DNA of 64,000 bases from Microvirga calopogonii (lineage in GTDB: Bacteria; Pseudomonadota; Alphaproteobacteria; Rhizobiales; Beijerinckiaceae), in NCBI RefSeq assembly GCF_003347665.1, contig NZ_QDGA01000006.1, positions 62,001 to 126,000 on the forward strand, read 5' to 3'. Each line of letters opens with the position of its first letter. The first letter of the stretch is position 1. The translations under genes were made by a program, and so were the position numbers. This document shows, piece after piece, positions 16,197 through 24,582 of the stretch. The notes under the pieces are model-generated. The model made no database searches and was not told where the DNA came from. It saw nothing but the letters and a program-made list of their open reading frames with translations.

Positions 16197-16901
16197 TTAG
16201 GCTGCCTGCTGGCGCTTACGAGCGAAGTGCCCAGCGATGGCGCGGCGTTCGGCATCGGACCGGACCCGCTTCTTGGGCTTCGAGTCAGGGGCCTTTTCCC
16301 GCGGCTTGTACTGGCCGGTCTCGCGGAGCATCTTGAAATACTCCTTCGGCGGCAGCCACGGTCGGTCATACTGCTTCTTGGCAGGAGTGGGCGCAGCGCT
16401 CTTAGCCTCGGGCTCATCGAAGAAGGCCGGAACTTCGGAACCGGCAATCTCAGCGTCCTCGATGAGTTCAGCCTCGACGCCGTTGTCGTTGGCGGAGACT
16501 GTCAGCATTCCGAGATGCGCCGGCGGAGCCTTGTAGTCCTCGACCTGCATCCAGCAGTCGCCTGCGACATCCAGGTATTCGAGTTCCGAGGCTGGGATCG
16601 TGAAGGGTTCGGACGAGTAGGCCATCTCGCGGATCCCGAGATGCTCGACGCCGCCGGTCAGCGACATAATATCGACGATCTCAGAGATGGAGTCGGCGTT
16701 AAAGCCGATGATCGTGAAGGGAGCGTCCTCAGCATTGACGTCATCGGCGACGCGGATTGCGTTGAGGTCACGGCCAAAGAGGAAGCCGTCCAGCAGTTCC
16801 TCGTTTTCCATGCGGAACAGCTGGCTCTTGAGGCCCTCAACGGCGATCGTAGCCAGGCGCTGCGTCTCGACCAGCGTGTAAATGATCCCAACTGCGTCCA
16901 T
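16197..16901 (-). CDS. hypothetical protein, leader-boxed
   Basis: This encodes 234 residues from MDAVGIIYTLVETQRLA. The ATG at 16910 would touch the Shine-Dalgarno sequence of the box (16911-16926), so the ATG at 16901 is preferred. The N-terminal 150 residues are alpha/beta; the C-terminal 70 are basic and Pro-rich (YKPREKAPDSKPKKRVRSDAE), suggesting a flexible nucleic-acid-binding tail. No family is recognised. Confidence 0.75.
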   Translation of the reverse strand: MDAVGIIYTLVETQRLATIAVEGLKSQLFRMENEELLDGFLFGRDLNAIRVADDVNAEDAPFTIIGFNADSISEIVDIMSLTGGVEHLGIREMAYSSEPFTIPASELEYLDVAGDCWMQVEDYKAPPAHLGMLTVSANDNGVEAELIEDAEIAGSEVPAFFDEPEAKSAAPTPAKKQYDRPWLPPKEYFKMLRETGQYKPREKAPDSKPKKRVRSDAERRAIAGHFARKRQQAA

Positions 16902-16982
16902 GATCTTCATTCCTTTCGGGGATTTAAAATCATCTTCCTTCGCGAACGGCCCTCGAAAGAGGTTACCGTCAGGGCCCTGTTC

Positions 16983-17195
16983 TCAGTAACCGAGTGACTG
17001 GGCGGTCTCGGCCAGTTCGGCGAGTGGCGCGGTGCTCACGTACTGGTAGACGGCGTCGAGCTGCTCGGCCGTGGCGTCCGGGTGGGAGGTGACGGCGCCG
17101 ATCCAGCGGGCGATGGACTCAAGCTGAGCGCGGGAGATTTTTTCCATGGGGCGGCCCTCGTCGTTCCGAAGCGGTGAATTGGTCTGATCCGTCAT
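16983..17195 (-). CDS. 70-residue hypothetical protein, leader-boxed
   Basis: The frame MTDQTNSPLRNDEGRPMEK is followed by a helix-rich part (QLESIARWIGAVTSHP). The box at 17206-17221 with AAAAAGGAG fixes the ATG. No family is recognised. Confidence 0.7.
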   Translation of the reverse strand: MTDQTNSPLRNDEGRPMEKISRAQLESIARWIGAVTSHPDATAEQLDAVYQYVSTAPLAELAETAQSLGY

Positions 17196-17299
17196 GAGCC
17201 GATCTCCTTTTTCGGGGATTTCAGCAATCCGATGATCACTTGCTTGGATTGAGCCAAAACGACACCCATGGGCCATTTTACCCGTAAGGGCCGATTATC

Positions 17300-17676
17300 C
17301 TAGGAGCAAAGGGATGAGGCCTGCTGCTCCTCGTAGAGCTTACCGACATCCTTGATCAGATCGCCCGGGATTCTGAAGATCTCCCTAAGCTGGCGGATGT
17401 CGCCCTTTGTGCGCCTCCACTCATTCAGAAGCCGGTGTGGCGGAGCCAGGAGCCCGATGGCAAATTGGTTTGCCTCAATCTGGCATGCTTTTCCGTCCTG
17501 TGTGGAAGCGTAGTGCCGGACAATCAGTCCGGCTTTTTCGCCATGCTCCTTCTGCACCATGGGCAGGTGAAGAACCAGGTGCCCGAGGCAGCGGGCGATG
17601 TCGAAGTTCGTGCGGGGCTGTTGACGTCGCTCGAGGGGAGGAGAAGGACAAGGAAGTCCTCCTTCCCATAGGCCAC
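17300..17676 (-). pseudogene. ImmA/IrrE-type metallopeptidase remnant, frameshifted
   Basis: From the GTG at 17676, coupled to the stop of the upstream gene (TAGTG overlap), one frame reads VAYGKEDFLVLLLPSSDVNSPAR. The family continuation NFDIARCLGHLVLH is in a different frame, needing a one-base shift near 17600. The normal HExxH zinc site is also lost (RCLGH). The C-terminal EANQFAIGLLAP matches the family's third ligand region. The gene is doubly inactivated. A longer relative is at 32874. Confidence 0.65.
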
Positions 17677-17879
17677 TAAGCAGTCACTATGCTCCCGAGG
17701 ATGACGTCAACGGCCTCGTTCATAAGGGCTGTCTTGCCACCCATGACCGCCAGCAGTGAAGCTGCCGGGGCGCCGACGGTGAATTTCCATTCCTGCCCAA
17801 AGGCGCCAGCCTTAGCAAAGATGTCCTCCATAGACAGACGGCAAGGGATGGGATCGTGAGCGTTGCGGGGGAGACGCAT
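17676..17879 (-). CDS. 67-residue hypothetical protein upstream of the ImmA/IrrE remnant
   Basis: The frame MRLPRNAHDPIPCRLSMED ends VDVILGSIVTA. GGAG lies nine bases before the ATG at 17879; an ATG at 17919 is an alternative. Position directly before an ImmA/IrrE-type gene is where the partner repressor or antitoxin usually lies, but no helix-turn-helix is evident. Confidence 0.55.
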   Translation of the reverse strand: MRLPRNAHDPIPCRLSMEDIFAKAGAFGQEWKFTVGAPAASLLAVMGGKTALMNEAVDVILGSIVTA

Positions 17880-17996
17880 TTCCTTACTCTCCGTATGGTC
17901 CAGGGCGAAACCAAGCATCCCGATAAACGACTTCCTTCGACGGCCGGTGTTGTAGGGCCGGGTTTCAGAGAATGTCGCTCTTTTAACGAATAGCGA

Positions 17997-18021
17997 GGGG
18001 TGCCGAGTGTCCCGGCACCCC
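17997..18021. terminator. terminator of the 18029 gene
   Basis: GGGGTGCCG-AGTGTCC-CGGCACCCC, a nine-base-pair stem just after the minus-strand stop at 18029. Confidence 0.7.
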
Positions 18022-18028
18022 TGTCGGC

Positions 18029-18574
18029 TCACCTTTGAGCCCCGACCTCGATCACGCGCTGGCAGAGCTTCATCGTGGATTCCCACGTGTGTTTCCCGCT
18101 CGCTTCCAGCTTACCGGCGAGATCCTTGTATTGCGCGTCCGTGGCATCTCCAATGCCCCCGTCGATCACACCAAGATAGGCGGCGCCAGGCGTCTTAGGG
18201 CCGATCTTCGGACCCTGGTAGGGGTTCAAGATCCCCGCCAGCGCTGAAGTGGCGCGAGCAATGAAACCGACACCGTAGAGCTGACAGCACTGCAGCTCCA
18301 TGAAGCCGTCCGTTTTTTCACCGGACGCGGTGCGGTCGAGCCAATTGTCGAATTCGCCCCGGCTCCGCAGGGTCTTGCAGCCAGCCTTAATGGCCTTCCT
18401 GGCCTTGCCAAGATCGAGCATCGCTGGGTGAGCCGCATGGAGCCCCTCAATCTTCTCGCGGTAGAACTTGCGCTTGTTGTACTCGTTCCACTGGTCGGCG
18501 AGGCTTTGGGCGTGCGTGGGGGTGCTCAGAAGGACCAGAACGGTGAGGCTGAGCAGCATGTGCAAGAACTTCAT
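18029..18574 (-). CDS. exported hypothetical protein
   Basis: This encodes 181 residues. Signal peptide MKFLHMLLSLTVLVLLSTPTHAQ. Mature part with four cysteines (AGCKTL, LQCCQLYG, KLCQRV) and a Gly/Ala-rich middle. The leader is an odd form of the box: AAAGGAAAGGAAAATCCCC touches the ATG, so the two halves are in swapped order. The conserved layout suggests a folded periplasmic domain; the family is unknown. Confidence 0.75.
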   Translation of the reverse strand: MKFLHMLLSLTVLVLLSTPTHAQSLADQWNEYNKRKFYREKIEGLHAAHPAMLDLGKARKAIKAGCKTLRSRGEFDNWLDRTASGEKTDGFMELQCCQLYGVGFIARATSALAGILNPYQGPKIGPKTPGAAYLGVIDGGIGDATDAQYKDLAGKLEASGKHTWESTMKLCQRVIEVGAQR

Positions 18575-18674
18575 GGGGATTTTCCTTTCCTTTCTCTCGA
18601 AGCTGGCACGTCGAAACATGCTTGTTAGTCAGCTTCCAGAAACCCAGGAAACCCGGAAGGCTCGTTTGAACGCG

Positions 18675-19247
18675 TCAGCTTAGAGAGGTGAGTTCAATCT
18701 CGTCGGGTCGTACCCACATCAGGATTTCGGTTTCGCGATGAATGAGGTCGATGCTGTTGTCATAGACTTGCTCGATCTCCATCTCCGTTCCCGACTGGAA
18801 GGTTGTCCCCTCCGCGCTTACAGCCTTGGTGAGTTTGACGGCCTGGCCGGGGCGAAATCCGTGGGAGAAAATGTCGCCGGTCAGTGTCATCTGCATGATC
18901 GTGTGCTCGATGTTCTTGAGCACAATCGCTCGAGCGATATGAGGGAGCACGCCGGCCCTGTCCGAATGCTGCGGCTTTTCGAGGTCCCGGGCGACCTCCC
19001 GGAGGATCGACGCTGCGTCAGGATCGGCGAACGTAGAAAGCGCGGCATCGACCGAACTGGTGAAGTGTTTGATGCCCTTGAAGTCATCCCGGCCGCCGAT
19101 CTGCAGCTCGATCCATTTCGGCCACGGGAGTGTACGCGCCTCGGGATCGAAGAATTGGAAGATCCTGGCGTCCAGAGCGCGATCGGGACCGCGACCAGCC
19201 TTCAGGTCGGCGTGAAGGTTCTTGAGAGCGGAGAGCTTGTCGGCCAT
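18675..19247 (-). CDS. protein with phage ABA-sandwich-like N-terminus
   Basis: This encodes 190 residues. The start LKAGRGPDRALDARIFQFF and the segment GIKHFTSSVDAALSTF resemble the small phage ABA-sandwich family (GPDRELDARIA...YTSSLDAAL) found in phages and prophages. The C-terminal part, with GFRPGQAVKLTKAVSAEG, looks like a small beta barrel. The similarity is from memory of the pattern and is moderate. AAAGG precedes the ATG. Confidence 0.6.
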   Translation of the reverse strand: MADKLSALKNLHADLKAGRGPDRALDARIFQFFDPEARTLPWPKWIELQIGGRDDFKGIKHFTSSVDAALSTFADPDAASILREVARDLEKPQHSDRAGVLPHIARAIVLKNIEHTIMQMTLTGDIFSHGFRPGQAVKLTKAVSAEGTTFQSGTEMEIEQVYDNSIDLIHRETEILMWVRPDEIELTSLS

Positions 19248-19260
19248 CGAAATTCGCCTT

Positions 19261-19677
19261 TCAGAAGGTGAGAGCGACGCGAAATGGGGCGGTGGAAATC
19301 AGGCGGACGCCGTTTCCGACTAGTGCGGCTCGCCTCCACCGACGGTAGCCGTTGCGGCATTGGCGCTTTGTTTCTCCGACGTAGCCGATGGCTTCGAAGA
19401 AGGCCTTTGGACTGGGATGTTCCACGATCTTCCCAGAGAACCGCGGGAAGGCTTCGGCAAGTTTCAGGCGCTGTTGTTCATCCGCGGGAAGATCGGAACT
19501 CACCTTAGTAAAGTCCTCAATGGTCCCCTGAAACTTCGTCGAGAAACCTGTCGCCGGCCAATGTTTCCTGAAGGACTCCATCGCGCCTATATCTCGATAT
19601 GTACGGGCTGAAACAGTGTGGATCGATCCGTTCGGATCAATGGAGTGACAGAGATGTTCGAAGGGATTGCTGGACAT
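19261..19677 (-). CDS. hypothetical protein, paralogue of 4710-5141
   Basis: This encodes 138 residues. It shares DPNGSIHTV, IGAMESFRK and FFEAIGYVGETKRQCRNGYRRW with the 4710 gene (DPKGTVHRI, LRALDSFRR, FFGAIGYSRTLKDRCKRQHKRY). The basic, Cys-containing C-terminal helix is conserved between them. AGAGG precedes the ATG. It lies 13 bases before the 18675 gene and is likely in one operon with it. Confidence 0.75.
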   Translation of the reverse strand: MSSNPFEHLCHSIDPNGSIHTVSARTYRDIGAMESFRKHWPATGFSTKFQGTIEDFTKVSSDLPADEQQRLKLAEAFPRFSGKIVEHPSPKAFFEAIGYVGETKRQCRNGYRRWRRAALVGNGVRLISTAPFRVALTF

Positions 19678-19874
19678 CGTGCCTCTCTGGTGGATCGATT
19701 TTGGGGTTTAAGCCCGGTTGATCTGCGCTCGGATTTCGTAGCGAGCCCAGAAGCTGCGGGAGTGACTAACCGATCTTCAAAAGAAGCGTTGATGACCGAC
19801 CGGAAAGGAGAATCGTCGATTTACCGGCGGAGTTGGGTGGCCTTAGAAGGGGATCTCTACCTAAGGGATCCATA

Positions 19875-20285
19875 ATGCGTGCTTTTATTTCGGCAACCTT
19901 ACTCCTGGCTGCGTCTCTTCCTGCGTCGGCTCTCACTCTGGACGAATATCCGGAATATCGGGGTACGTGGTCCTTGAACTGCAAAAATCCTTCGTCGGAC
20001 AAGGTCCAGGTCGAAGTCGAGAAAGTAACTATCACGTACGCCGGGACGCCCCATGAATACCGGGGCGTCGAGTTGAGCCACACCTTCGGCGGCGGCGCTC
20101 ATGCCGACGGGAAGCATGCTTGGATCATGATCAGCAAGGCTCCCGACAGTGGGTACGTATTTATTGCGGAAGTCCCTGGCCATAAGCGCAAGGGGCCGCT
20201 GGAGTTGGGAGAGCAATCCCCCAATTCAGGGACCGAAGTGAAGCCGCTTTGGGGCAAGAAGTTTCAGAAGTGTCCCACCGGCTGA
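19875..20285 (+). CDS. exported hypothetical protein
   Basis: This encodes 136 residues from the ATG at 19875 (AAGGGAT upstream). Signal peptide MRAFISATLLLAASLPASA. Mature domain of about 115 residues with two cysteines (SLNCKN, KCPTG), beta-rich. One of five small exported proteins on the element (6828, 7331, 18029, 57580). Confidence 0.75.
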   Translation: MRAFISATLLLAASLPASALTLDEYPEYRGTWSLNCKNPSSDKVQVEVEKVTITYAGTPHEYRGVELSHTFGGGAHADGKHAWIMISKAPDSGYVFIAEVPGHKRKGPLELGEQSPNSGTEVKPLWGKKFQKCPTG

Positions 20286-20313
20286 AGGGGGGACGAGCAA
20301 GAGGGCGCCGGGA

Positions 20314-20412
20314 TCACCCGTCGGCTTTGTCGTTCTTGGGGGTCATCAAGCCCCAGTCCTCAAGGTCTTCGTCGAGGCGGGTCCAGCCATGGAGCAGGTA
20401 TAGCTCAAGCAT
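20314..20412 (-). CDS. 32-residue acidic peptide
   Basis: The frame MLELYLLHGWTRLDEDLED ends NDKADG. AGGGAGAAAACCC before the ATG is a good ribosome-binding site, and a terminator-like hairpin lies just upstream of the gene, so it is an independent unit. No function can be proposed. Confidence 0.5.
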   Translation of the reverse strand: MLELYLLHGWTRLDEDLEDWGLMTPKNDKADG

Positions 20413-20444
20413 GGGTTTTCTCCCTGAAGGATGCACCCATGCAT

Positions 20445-20471
20445 AAAGCCGACCTGAGATGTGCCGGCTTT
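20445..20471. terminator. terminator of the PilZ gene
   Basis: AAAGCCGAC/GTGCCGGCTTT arms with a short loop, directly after the stop at 20492 on the minus strand. Confidence 0.65.
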
Positions 20472-20491
20472 CGAAAATGGTGGGAGACAGC

Positions 20492-20752
20492 TTAGTCGGT
20501 GAACCTGGCCCCATAGAAGTGGCCGTCAGTCCAGACGAGGCGCACCTGCGCGACGGCGGCTTGGCTCGGAATCCTGAGCTGGAATTCGACAGGAACATCG
20601 GCCAGTTCAGGGAAAACCAGCCGAACCCCCTTTTCCGACAGGTCCCAGATGGTGCACCGCTGCGGCTCGTGGGGCGGATCGGCCGTGATCCACCCTTCGA
20701 GGTCGGTGCGGTAGCGCTCACAGGATCGGCGTTCGGGTAGGCCAACGCGCAT
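20492..20752 (-). CDS. PilZ-domain protein (c-di-GMP receptor)
   Basis: This encodes 86 residues, essentially one PilZ domain. RRSCERYR holds the RxxxR part and IWDLSEKGVRLVF the D/NxSxxG part of the c-di-GMP binding signature. It ends with the typical strands VRLVWTDGHFYGARF. PilZ proteins bind c-di-GMP and alter a partner's activity in the cytoplasm. The EAL phosphodiesterase at 31052 would degrade the same messenger. Confidence 0.85.
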   Translation of the reverse strand: MRVGLPERRSCERYRTDLEGWITADPPHEPQRCTIWDLSEKGVRLVFPELADVPVEFQLRIPSQAAVAQVRLVWTDGHFYGARFTD

Positions 20753-20826
20753 GCAGTCATCCTAGAATTGAGGAAGGCACCAGATAGAATGGCTGGCTTG
20801 TGCGAGGGTTCCGCCAAGCTTTCGGC

Positions 20827-21489
20827 TCAATCCTCGAGAGGCAGCCTTGGGCAAGCCTGGAACTCCTTGAGATCCGCTTGGAGATGCATTGAGGTCTCCT
20901 CCCACATGAGGGAGCGGACCCGAGCGTAAAACTCCCTCATCAAGTCGGCTTCCGAGTCTTTCGGGGCATCCTTGATCTCCGCGGGTTCGATTGGCGCCGA
21001 CGCGAGGTCCTTAAAGTCGGCTCCAAGGACGGTACCGCCGTCGCTGTAGCCATAGCCCTGATTGGCGACCTTCCGGAGGTCACCGTAGGAGAAGAACGTC
21101 AACGTGAATTCCGACCCCAGGTGCTCTGGCCGGTCATTCTCATGGAAGACCGCGATCCCGTGGTCGCCGATATGAATGTGACGGGCATCCCAGAAGCCCG
21201 AAACGCAGCGGCCGATGGTGTGGAAGAGGCTTTCGCCTGGACCGCTGACTTCGAGGGCGAATGCCTCGAAGACCATGGGATCGAAGGGGAAGTTCTCCTC
21301 TGTCACGAACAGGTGGGCGGGGATCTCTCGGATGGTGATCGTATCCTCGCCCATTCGGACGAGTGCAAGGTCAGCCCCATCCTTCTGGACAACCACACCG
21401 CTATCGGTGCCGAGGAGCGGTAGGACGGTCTTCAGGAGGTTCGGATAGAGGGTGGCGGAGAGGCTCGAGGCGAATTTCACCGTCAGCAT
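20827..21489 (-). CDS. hypothetical protein, leader-boxed
   Basis: This encodes 220 residues from MLTVKFASSLSATLYPN. The box at 21499-21515 (CTTTTGGGGAATTTT) with AAAAGGAG fixes the ATG at 21489. Alpha/beta composition; WEETSMHLQADLKEF near the C-terminus. No family is recognised. Confidence 0.75.
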   Translation of the reverse strand: MLTVKFASSLSATLYPNLLKTVLPLLGTDSGVVVQKDGADLALVRMGEDTITIREIPAHLFVTEENFPFDPMVFEAFALEVSGPGESLFHTIGRCVSGFWDARHIHIGDHGIAVFHENDRPEHLGSEFTLTFFSYGDLRKVANQGYGYSDGGTVLGADFKDLASAPIEPAEIKDAPKDSEADLMREFYARVRSLMWEETSMHLQADLKEFQACPRLPLED

Positions 21490-21577
21490 GTTCGAAGCTC
21501 CTTTTGGGGAATTTTGCTTGCCCTGATCGCGAGACCTCATCTCGACTCAAAGACTGGGATTGGTGACTCGTACAAAC

Positions 21578-21604
21578 GAAAAGCCCGTCAAAGACGGGCT
21601 TTCC
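21578..21604. terminator. terminator of the 21625 gene
   Basis: AAAAGCCCGTC-AAA-GACGGGCTTTCCTT, with runs for use in both directions. Confidence 0.8.
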
Positions 21605-21624
21605 TTCGCGATTGCTTGGTCGTT

Positions 21625-22074
21625 TTAGAAGTTCGGTACTGGAAACGCCCGATCCAGCGCCGGGTTCTCGATCCGCCACTGGACCGACCGATCATGAGCC
21701 CCCGTTTCATCCTTGATAGCCGCCAAGGCCATCAGGACATCGCCGGCGAACCGCGGCTCATTGGCCTGAGAAAGGGCCGAGACAGCCTCCTTCAAGCTGC
21801 ATTTCGCCAAATCCCGAAGCTCACGAACCCTGGAGATCAGGGAGGGCCGTTGAGGATGCCAATCGGAGAAGTTTGGGAACTTCCCTGTAAGCTCGTAACA
21901 CATAAGCGCCGTCTGGGCTTTGTTGCGGGCTTCGTGCTCGCTGGCAAAGGCTGGGGGAACCTCGATCTCGGCGAGAACGGTCTCGGAGTCTCCGTTCGGA
22001 AGCATTTGGATGTTGAATCCGAACAGCCCTTCGGACTGAGTGATACCGGACATGCGGGCAGAGAGGATCGCCAT
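21625..22074 (-). CDS. hypothetical protein, leader-boxed
   Basis: This encodes 149 residues from MAILSARMSGITQSEGL. Helix-rich C-terminal half (VRELRDLAKCSLKEAVSALSQ) recalls ribosomal-protein L7/L12-like or DUF-type helical modules (LREATGLGLKEAK), not certain. The box at 22084-22101 fixes the start. Confidence 0.72.
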   Translation of the reverse strand: MAILSARMSGITQSEGLFGFNIQMLPNGDSETVLAEIEVPPAFASEHEARNKAQTALMCYELTGKFPNFSDWHPQRPSLISRVRELRDLAKCSLKEAVSALSQANEPRFAGDVLMALAAIKDETGAHDRSVQWRIENPALDRAFPVPNF

Positions 22075-22170
22075 TCCAATCATCCTTTCTTCCGGGGATT
22101 TCCGGATCTGTTGCACACATCCCGCTTGCAACGAATTAGGATACGTTACAGTCGCATTATAATTCGGTTT

Positions 22171-22515
22171 TCAGCAAATCTCCACCGGGGCTGTCGGTTG
22201 GTTAACAACGACGCCTCGGATGAACGCGGGTCTCGCGTGACGCGATCCGAGATCGATGACCGACGGCTGGACTGCCACAGGCCGGTTGGGTGGGCACTCC
22301 GGATGAGGCATCATCGCCAGGGGAGCTGCGGTCAGGACCGGCATTCCGTCAGGGCCAGGCTTCACGGTCTTCTGGAGAACGATGAAGCCACCCGGTACCC
22401 GCCCCTGAAGAATGATTTGAGCATCCATCCGGACCGGAGCGACACTAGGGTTTGGCTTCGCGCCGGCCTCGAATTCATCATAGGTGAGATTGTCGTTGTC
22501 GGCGCGCAGCATCAT
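22171..22515 (-). CDS. hypothetical protein
   Basis: This encodes 114 residues from MMLRADNDNLTYDEFEAG. Pro-rich, beta-type composition (AQIILQGRVPGGFIVLQKTV). AAGGATCGG precedes the ATG. It follows the 22571 gene by about 55 bases in the same direction. No family is recognised. Confidence 0.62.
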   Translation of the reverse strand: MMLRADNDNLTYDEFEAGAKPNPSVAPVRMDAQIILQGRVPGGFIVLQKTVKPGPDGMPVLTAAPLAMMPHPECPPNRPVAVQPSVIDLGSRHARPAFIRGVVVNQPTAPVEIC

Positions 22516-22570
22516 TCGTCCGATCCTTGGATGGGCGGTGAAAAAGAATGGCGGAAGAGGGGAGAGCCGG

Positions 22571-23158
22571 TTAGGCAGCCAGGACCTGTGCGTCCGGGCC
22601 AGCCTGGCTGATCGCGTATTCAGCGATCTCAAGAAGACGGGCGGTGTCCATATCCGACACCTTGTCGAGCCGCTGTTCGCAGGCTGTTGCGAGCTCCTTT
22701 GCGGAGAGCGCGTGCGGATTGTCGGTGTCATAGACGATTCCGACGTTCCGGAGGGCCTCAACCGCATGGCTTCCGGTCCACTGTACCTGCGGATCATCCA
22801 TGCGCTCGCCTTCGACCCGCAGGATCGGCTTTGCGCCGTTGTAGGCCATGTCGTCCCGGGTCTCGACGGTTACACTCAGGCTATGTTTGACCGCGAAGGA
22901 CAAATGATCTGCGACTTTGGCTCGTAGATCCGAGCCAAGGGTCTGAACAGCCTCAGCGACGCCAGTCGGGTTTGAGCGGATGGCGTAATAGCCAAACTGG
23001 CAGTCGTTGAGGCCGATGAAGTCGGGATCGGCGGTGCCGACGGTCTTGATGGCTGTGACGATCTGCACGGCCTCATCGCGGGTGATTTCAATTTCACGCT
23101 GCGGGGCGCCCTCGATGGCGAATACATTCGGGAGAACAGCGGAAACCGTCACGGACAT
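22571..23158 (-). CDS. hypothetical protein, leader-boxed
   Basis: This encodes 195 residues from MSVTVSAVLPNVFAIEG. The box at 23168-23182 with AAAGGA fixes the ATG at 23158. Two-part layout: a beta-rich N-terminal half and a helical C-terminus (HALSAKELATACEQRLDKV). No family is recognised. Confidence 0.75.
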   Translation of the reverse strand: MSVTVSAVLPNVFAIEGAPQREIEITRDEAVQIVTAIKTVGTADPDFIGLNDCQFGYYAIRSNPTGVAEAVQTLGSDLRAKVADHLSFAVKHSLSVTVETRDDMAYNGAKPILRVEGERMDDPQVQWTGSHAVEALRNVGIVYDTDNPHALSAKELATACEQRLDKVSDMDTARLLEIAEYAISQAGPDAQVLAA

Positions 23159-23330
23159 CGTTGTCATCCTTTCGGGGATTTCTTCAACAGCGGGTTCATC
23201 CACCGGGTGAGAAACTTGCCCATTCTGTCAGGTTGCGGCTCCTCCATCAGGATCGTCCTGGTGCACCGATCGCCAACAGATGACTTCGCTTCCGTCCAGG
23301 CGAACCATTCTCAATGGATTGGAGGCGGTA

Positions 23331-23591
23331 TCAGTAACGGGCGCGGTGGGGGTAGCGACCTTCCTGGATCATCACGTCGGGAGACTCGGGCTCGGCGCCG
23401 ACCAGGGCGATGAACTCGTGGCCGTAAAGGAAGGAGCCCATCGTATAGATCACCCTCGCGTAGCGATCGCGGTCCAAGTTCGACGGGAACTCGTGGTCGT
23501 CGGCAATCCGGACATTTCGATATTCAGCGACCAGATCCGCCTGGGTGGCCTTGGAGGCGTCTTGCAAGGAGTTGAAGCGCATGACTCTCAT
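23331..23591 (-). CDS. 86-residue hypothetical protein, leader-boxed
   Basis: The frame MRVMRFNSLQDASKATQAD ends PDVMIQEGRYPHRARY. The box at 23601-23613 precedes it. ATADLVAEYR-like helix followed by strands. Own terminator upstream at 23680, so it is a single-gene unit. No family is recognised. Confidence 0.68.
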   Translation of the reverse strand: MRVMRFNSLQDASKATQADLVAEYRNVRIADDHEFPSNLDRDRYARVIYTMGSFLYGHEFIALVGAEPESPDVMIQEGRYPHRARY

Positions 23592-23679
23592 AGGACAAGC
23601 CTTTCGGGGATTTAAGCTTTCATTTGTTCGCGGGCATGAGCCGAGGGAATGAACGGGGTTTGCGCGCAAACCCAAACAA

Positions 23680-23706
23680 AAAGGCTCCCGTTTAGGGAGC
23701 CTTTTC
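23680..23706. terminator. terminator of the 23728 gene
   Basis: AAAAAGGCTCCC-GTTTA-GGGAGCCTTTT between minus-strand genes. Confidence 0.8.
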
Positions 23707-23727
23707 CGGGTTGGTGCGAGAACCGGC

Positions 23728-24081
23728 TTAGTTCAGTTCGAGGAAGACAGTGGCTCTCTCGCTAGCGCGAAGATCCCCCTGGACCTTGAGCAGTCCGGAG
23801 AGTTCCCATTCAAGGTTCGAGTCAAACCCGAGCTGCTGGCCGTTGATCCTCTGCTTCTTGGGATCGATGGAAGCACTAAGGAGCTTCTGGGCATCGACCT
23901 GAACACAGGTGATGTCTGCGTCGGCATTGATGAATTCGAGGTCTTCTGCGAGGCCAAGGCTCGAAAGGATTTCGATTGCCGTCCCCTGCGTGACAGCGAA
24001 TCCGTAGCTTACGCCTGCAAAGGCCTTGCGGGTGCCGACGGTGCGCTTGCCGATAACGTTGAGAGCGTAGGTGAAGGCCAT
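23728..24081 (-). CDS. hypothetical protein, leader-boxed
   Basis: This encodes 117 residues from MAFTYALNVIGKRTVGTR. The box at 24090-24105 has the GTTT variant. Alternating strands and helices, with IDPKKQRINGQQLGFDSNLEWEL. No family is recognised. Confidence 0.72.
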   Translation of the reverse strand: MAFTYALNVIGKRTVGTRKAFAGVSYGFAVTQGTAIEILSSLGLAEDLEFINADADITCVQVDAQKLLSASIDPKKQRINGQQLGFDSNLEWELSGLLKVQGDLRASERATVFLELN

Positions 24082-24170
24082 CTCGATTTTCCTTCCGGGG
24101 TTTCTCAAATCATTGGATCGCAACTCTATTAGGATCAAAAGTGATGGGGTTTGCCGGCAACCGGAAAAAA

Positions 24171-24194
24171 TAGGAGGCCATGAAGGCCTCCTAT
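24171..24194. terminator. terminator of the 24200 gene
   Basis: TAGGAGGCC-ATGAA-GGCCTCCTA following an A-run, next to the stop at 24200. Confidence 0.7.
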
Positions 24195-24199
24195 GCTGC

Positions 24200-24526
24200 T
24201 TAGTGGGCGTTGCGGGTCGCAAGCAGATGGAATGCGGCGGTTTCCCGGATCGCTTGGTCGACGGCGGTTGTCCCGTCCGTCGGCGCCAGGTCCATGAGCT
24301 CCGTCTGGCGGCTGTCCGGGACGAAGATTTCCGGATCAATGGAATCCTCCTCGCTCCGGCGGCCCTGAAGCGAAGCGGCGGTTGCGCGGATCGCTTGGCG
24401 GATGGCGTTCGCCGGGAACGATGCAGAGAGGCCGATCAGGTCGCTGCGGCGATCGGCCGGAAGGAACTGGTGCGGATCGAGGGAACTGGCAAGGACTTGG
24501 ATGGTCGAGCGGCCATTCTGTGTCAT
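24200..24526 (-). CDS. hypothetical protein with internal repeat, leader-boxed
   Basis: This encodes 108 residues from MTQNGRSTIQVLASSLDP. Two similar halves are visible: SLDPHQFLPADRRSDLIGL...IRQAIRATAASLQ and SIDPEIFVPDSRQTELMDL...VDQAIRETAAFHL, an internal duplication of about 50 residues. The box at 24533-24550 fixes the start. No family is recognised. Confidence 0.75.
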   Translation of the reverse strand: MTQNGRSTIQVLASSLDPHQFLPADRRSDLIGLSASFPANAIRQAIRATAASLQGRRSEEDSIDPEIFVPDSRQTELMDLAPTDGTTAVDQAIRETAAFHLLATRNAH

Positions 24527-24582
24527 GTCTTTTCCTTTTCCGGGGATTTCAAATTGATCTTGAACGCATCTTCTCCAAGCAA

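Noticed and set aside
21514..22611. 365-codon plus-strand frame
   Set aside because: It is antisense to leader-boxed genes with good starts and crosses a terminator.
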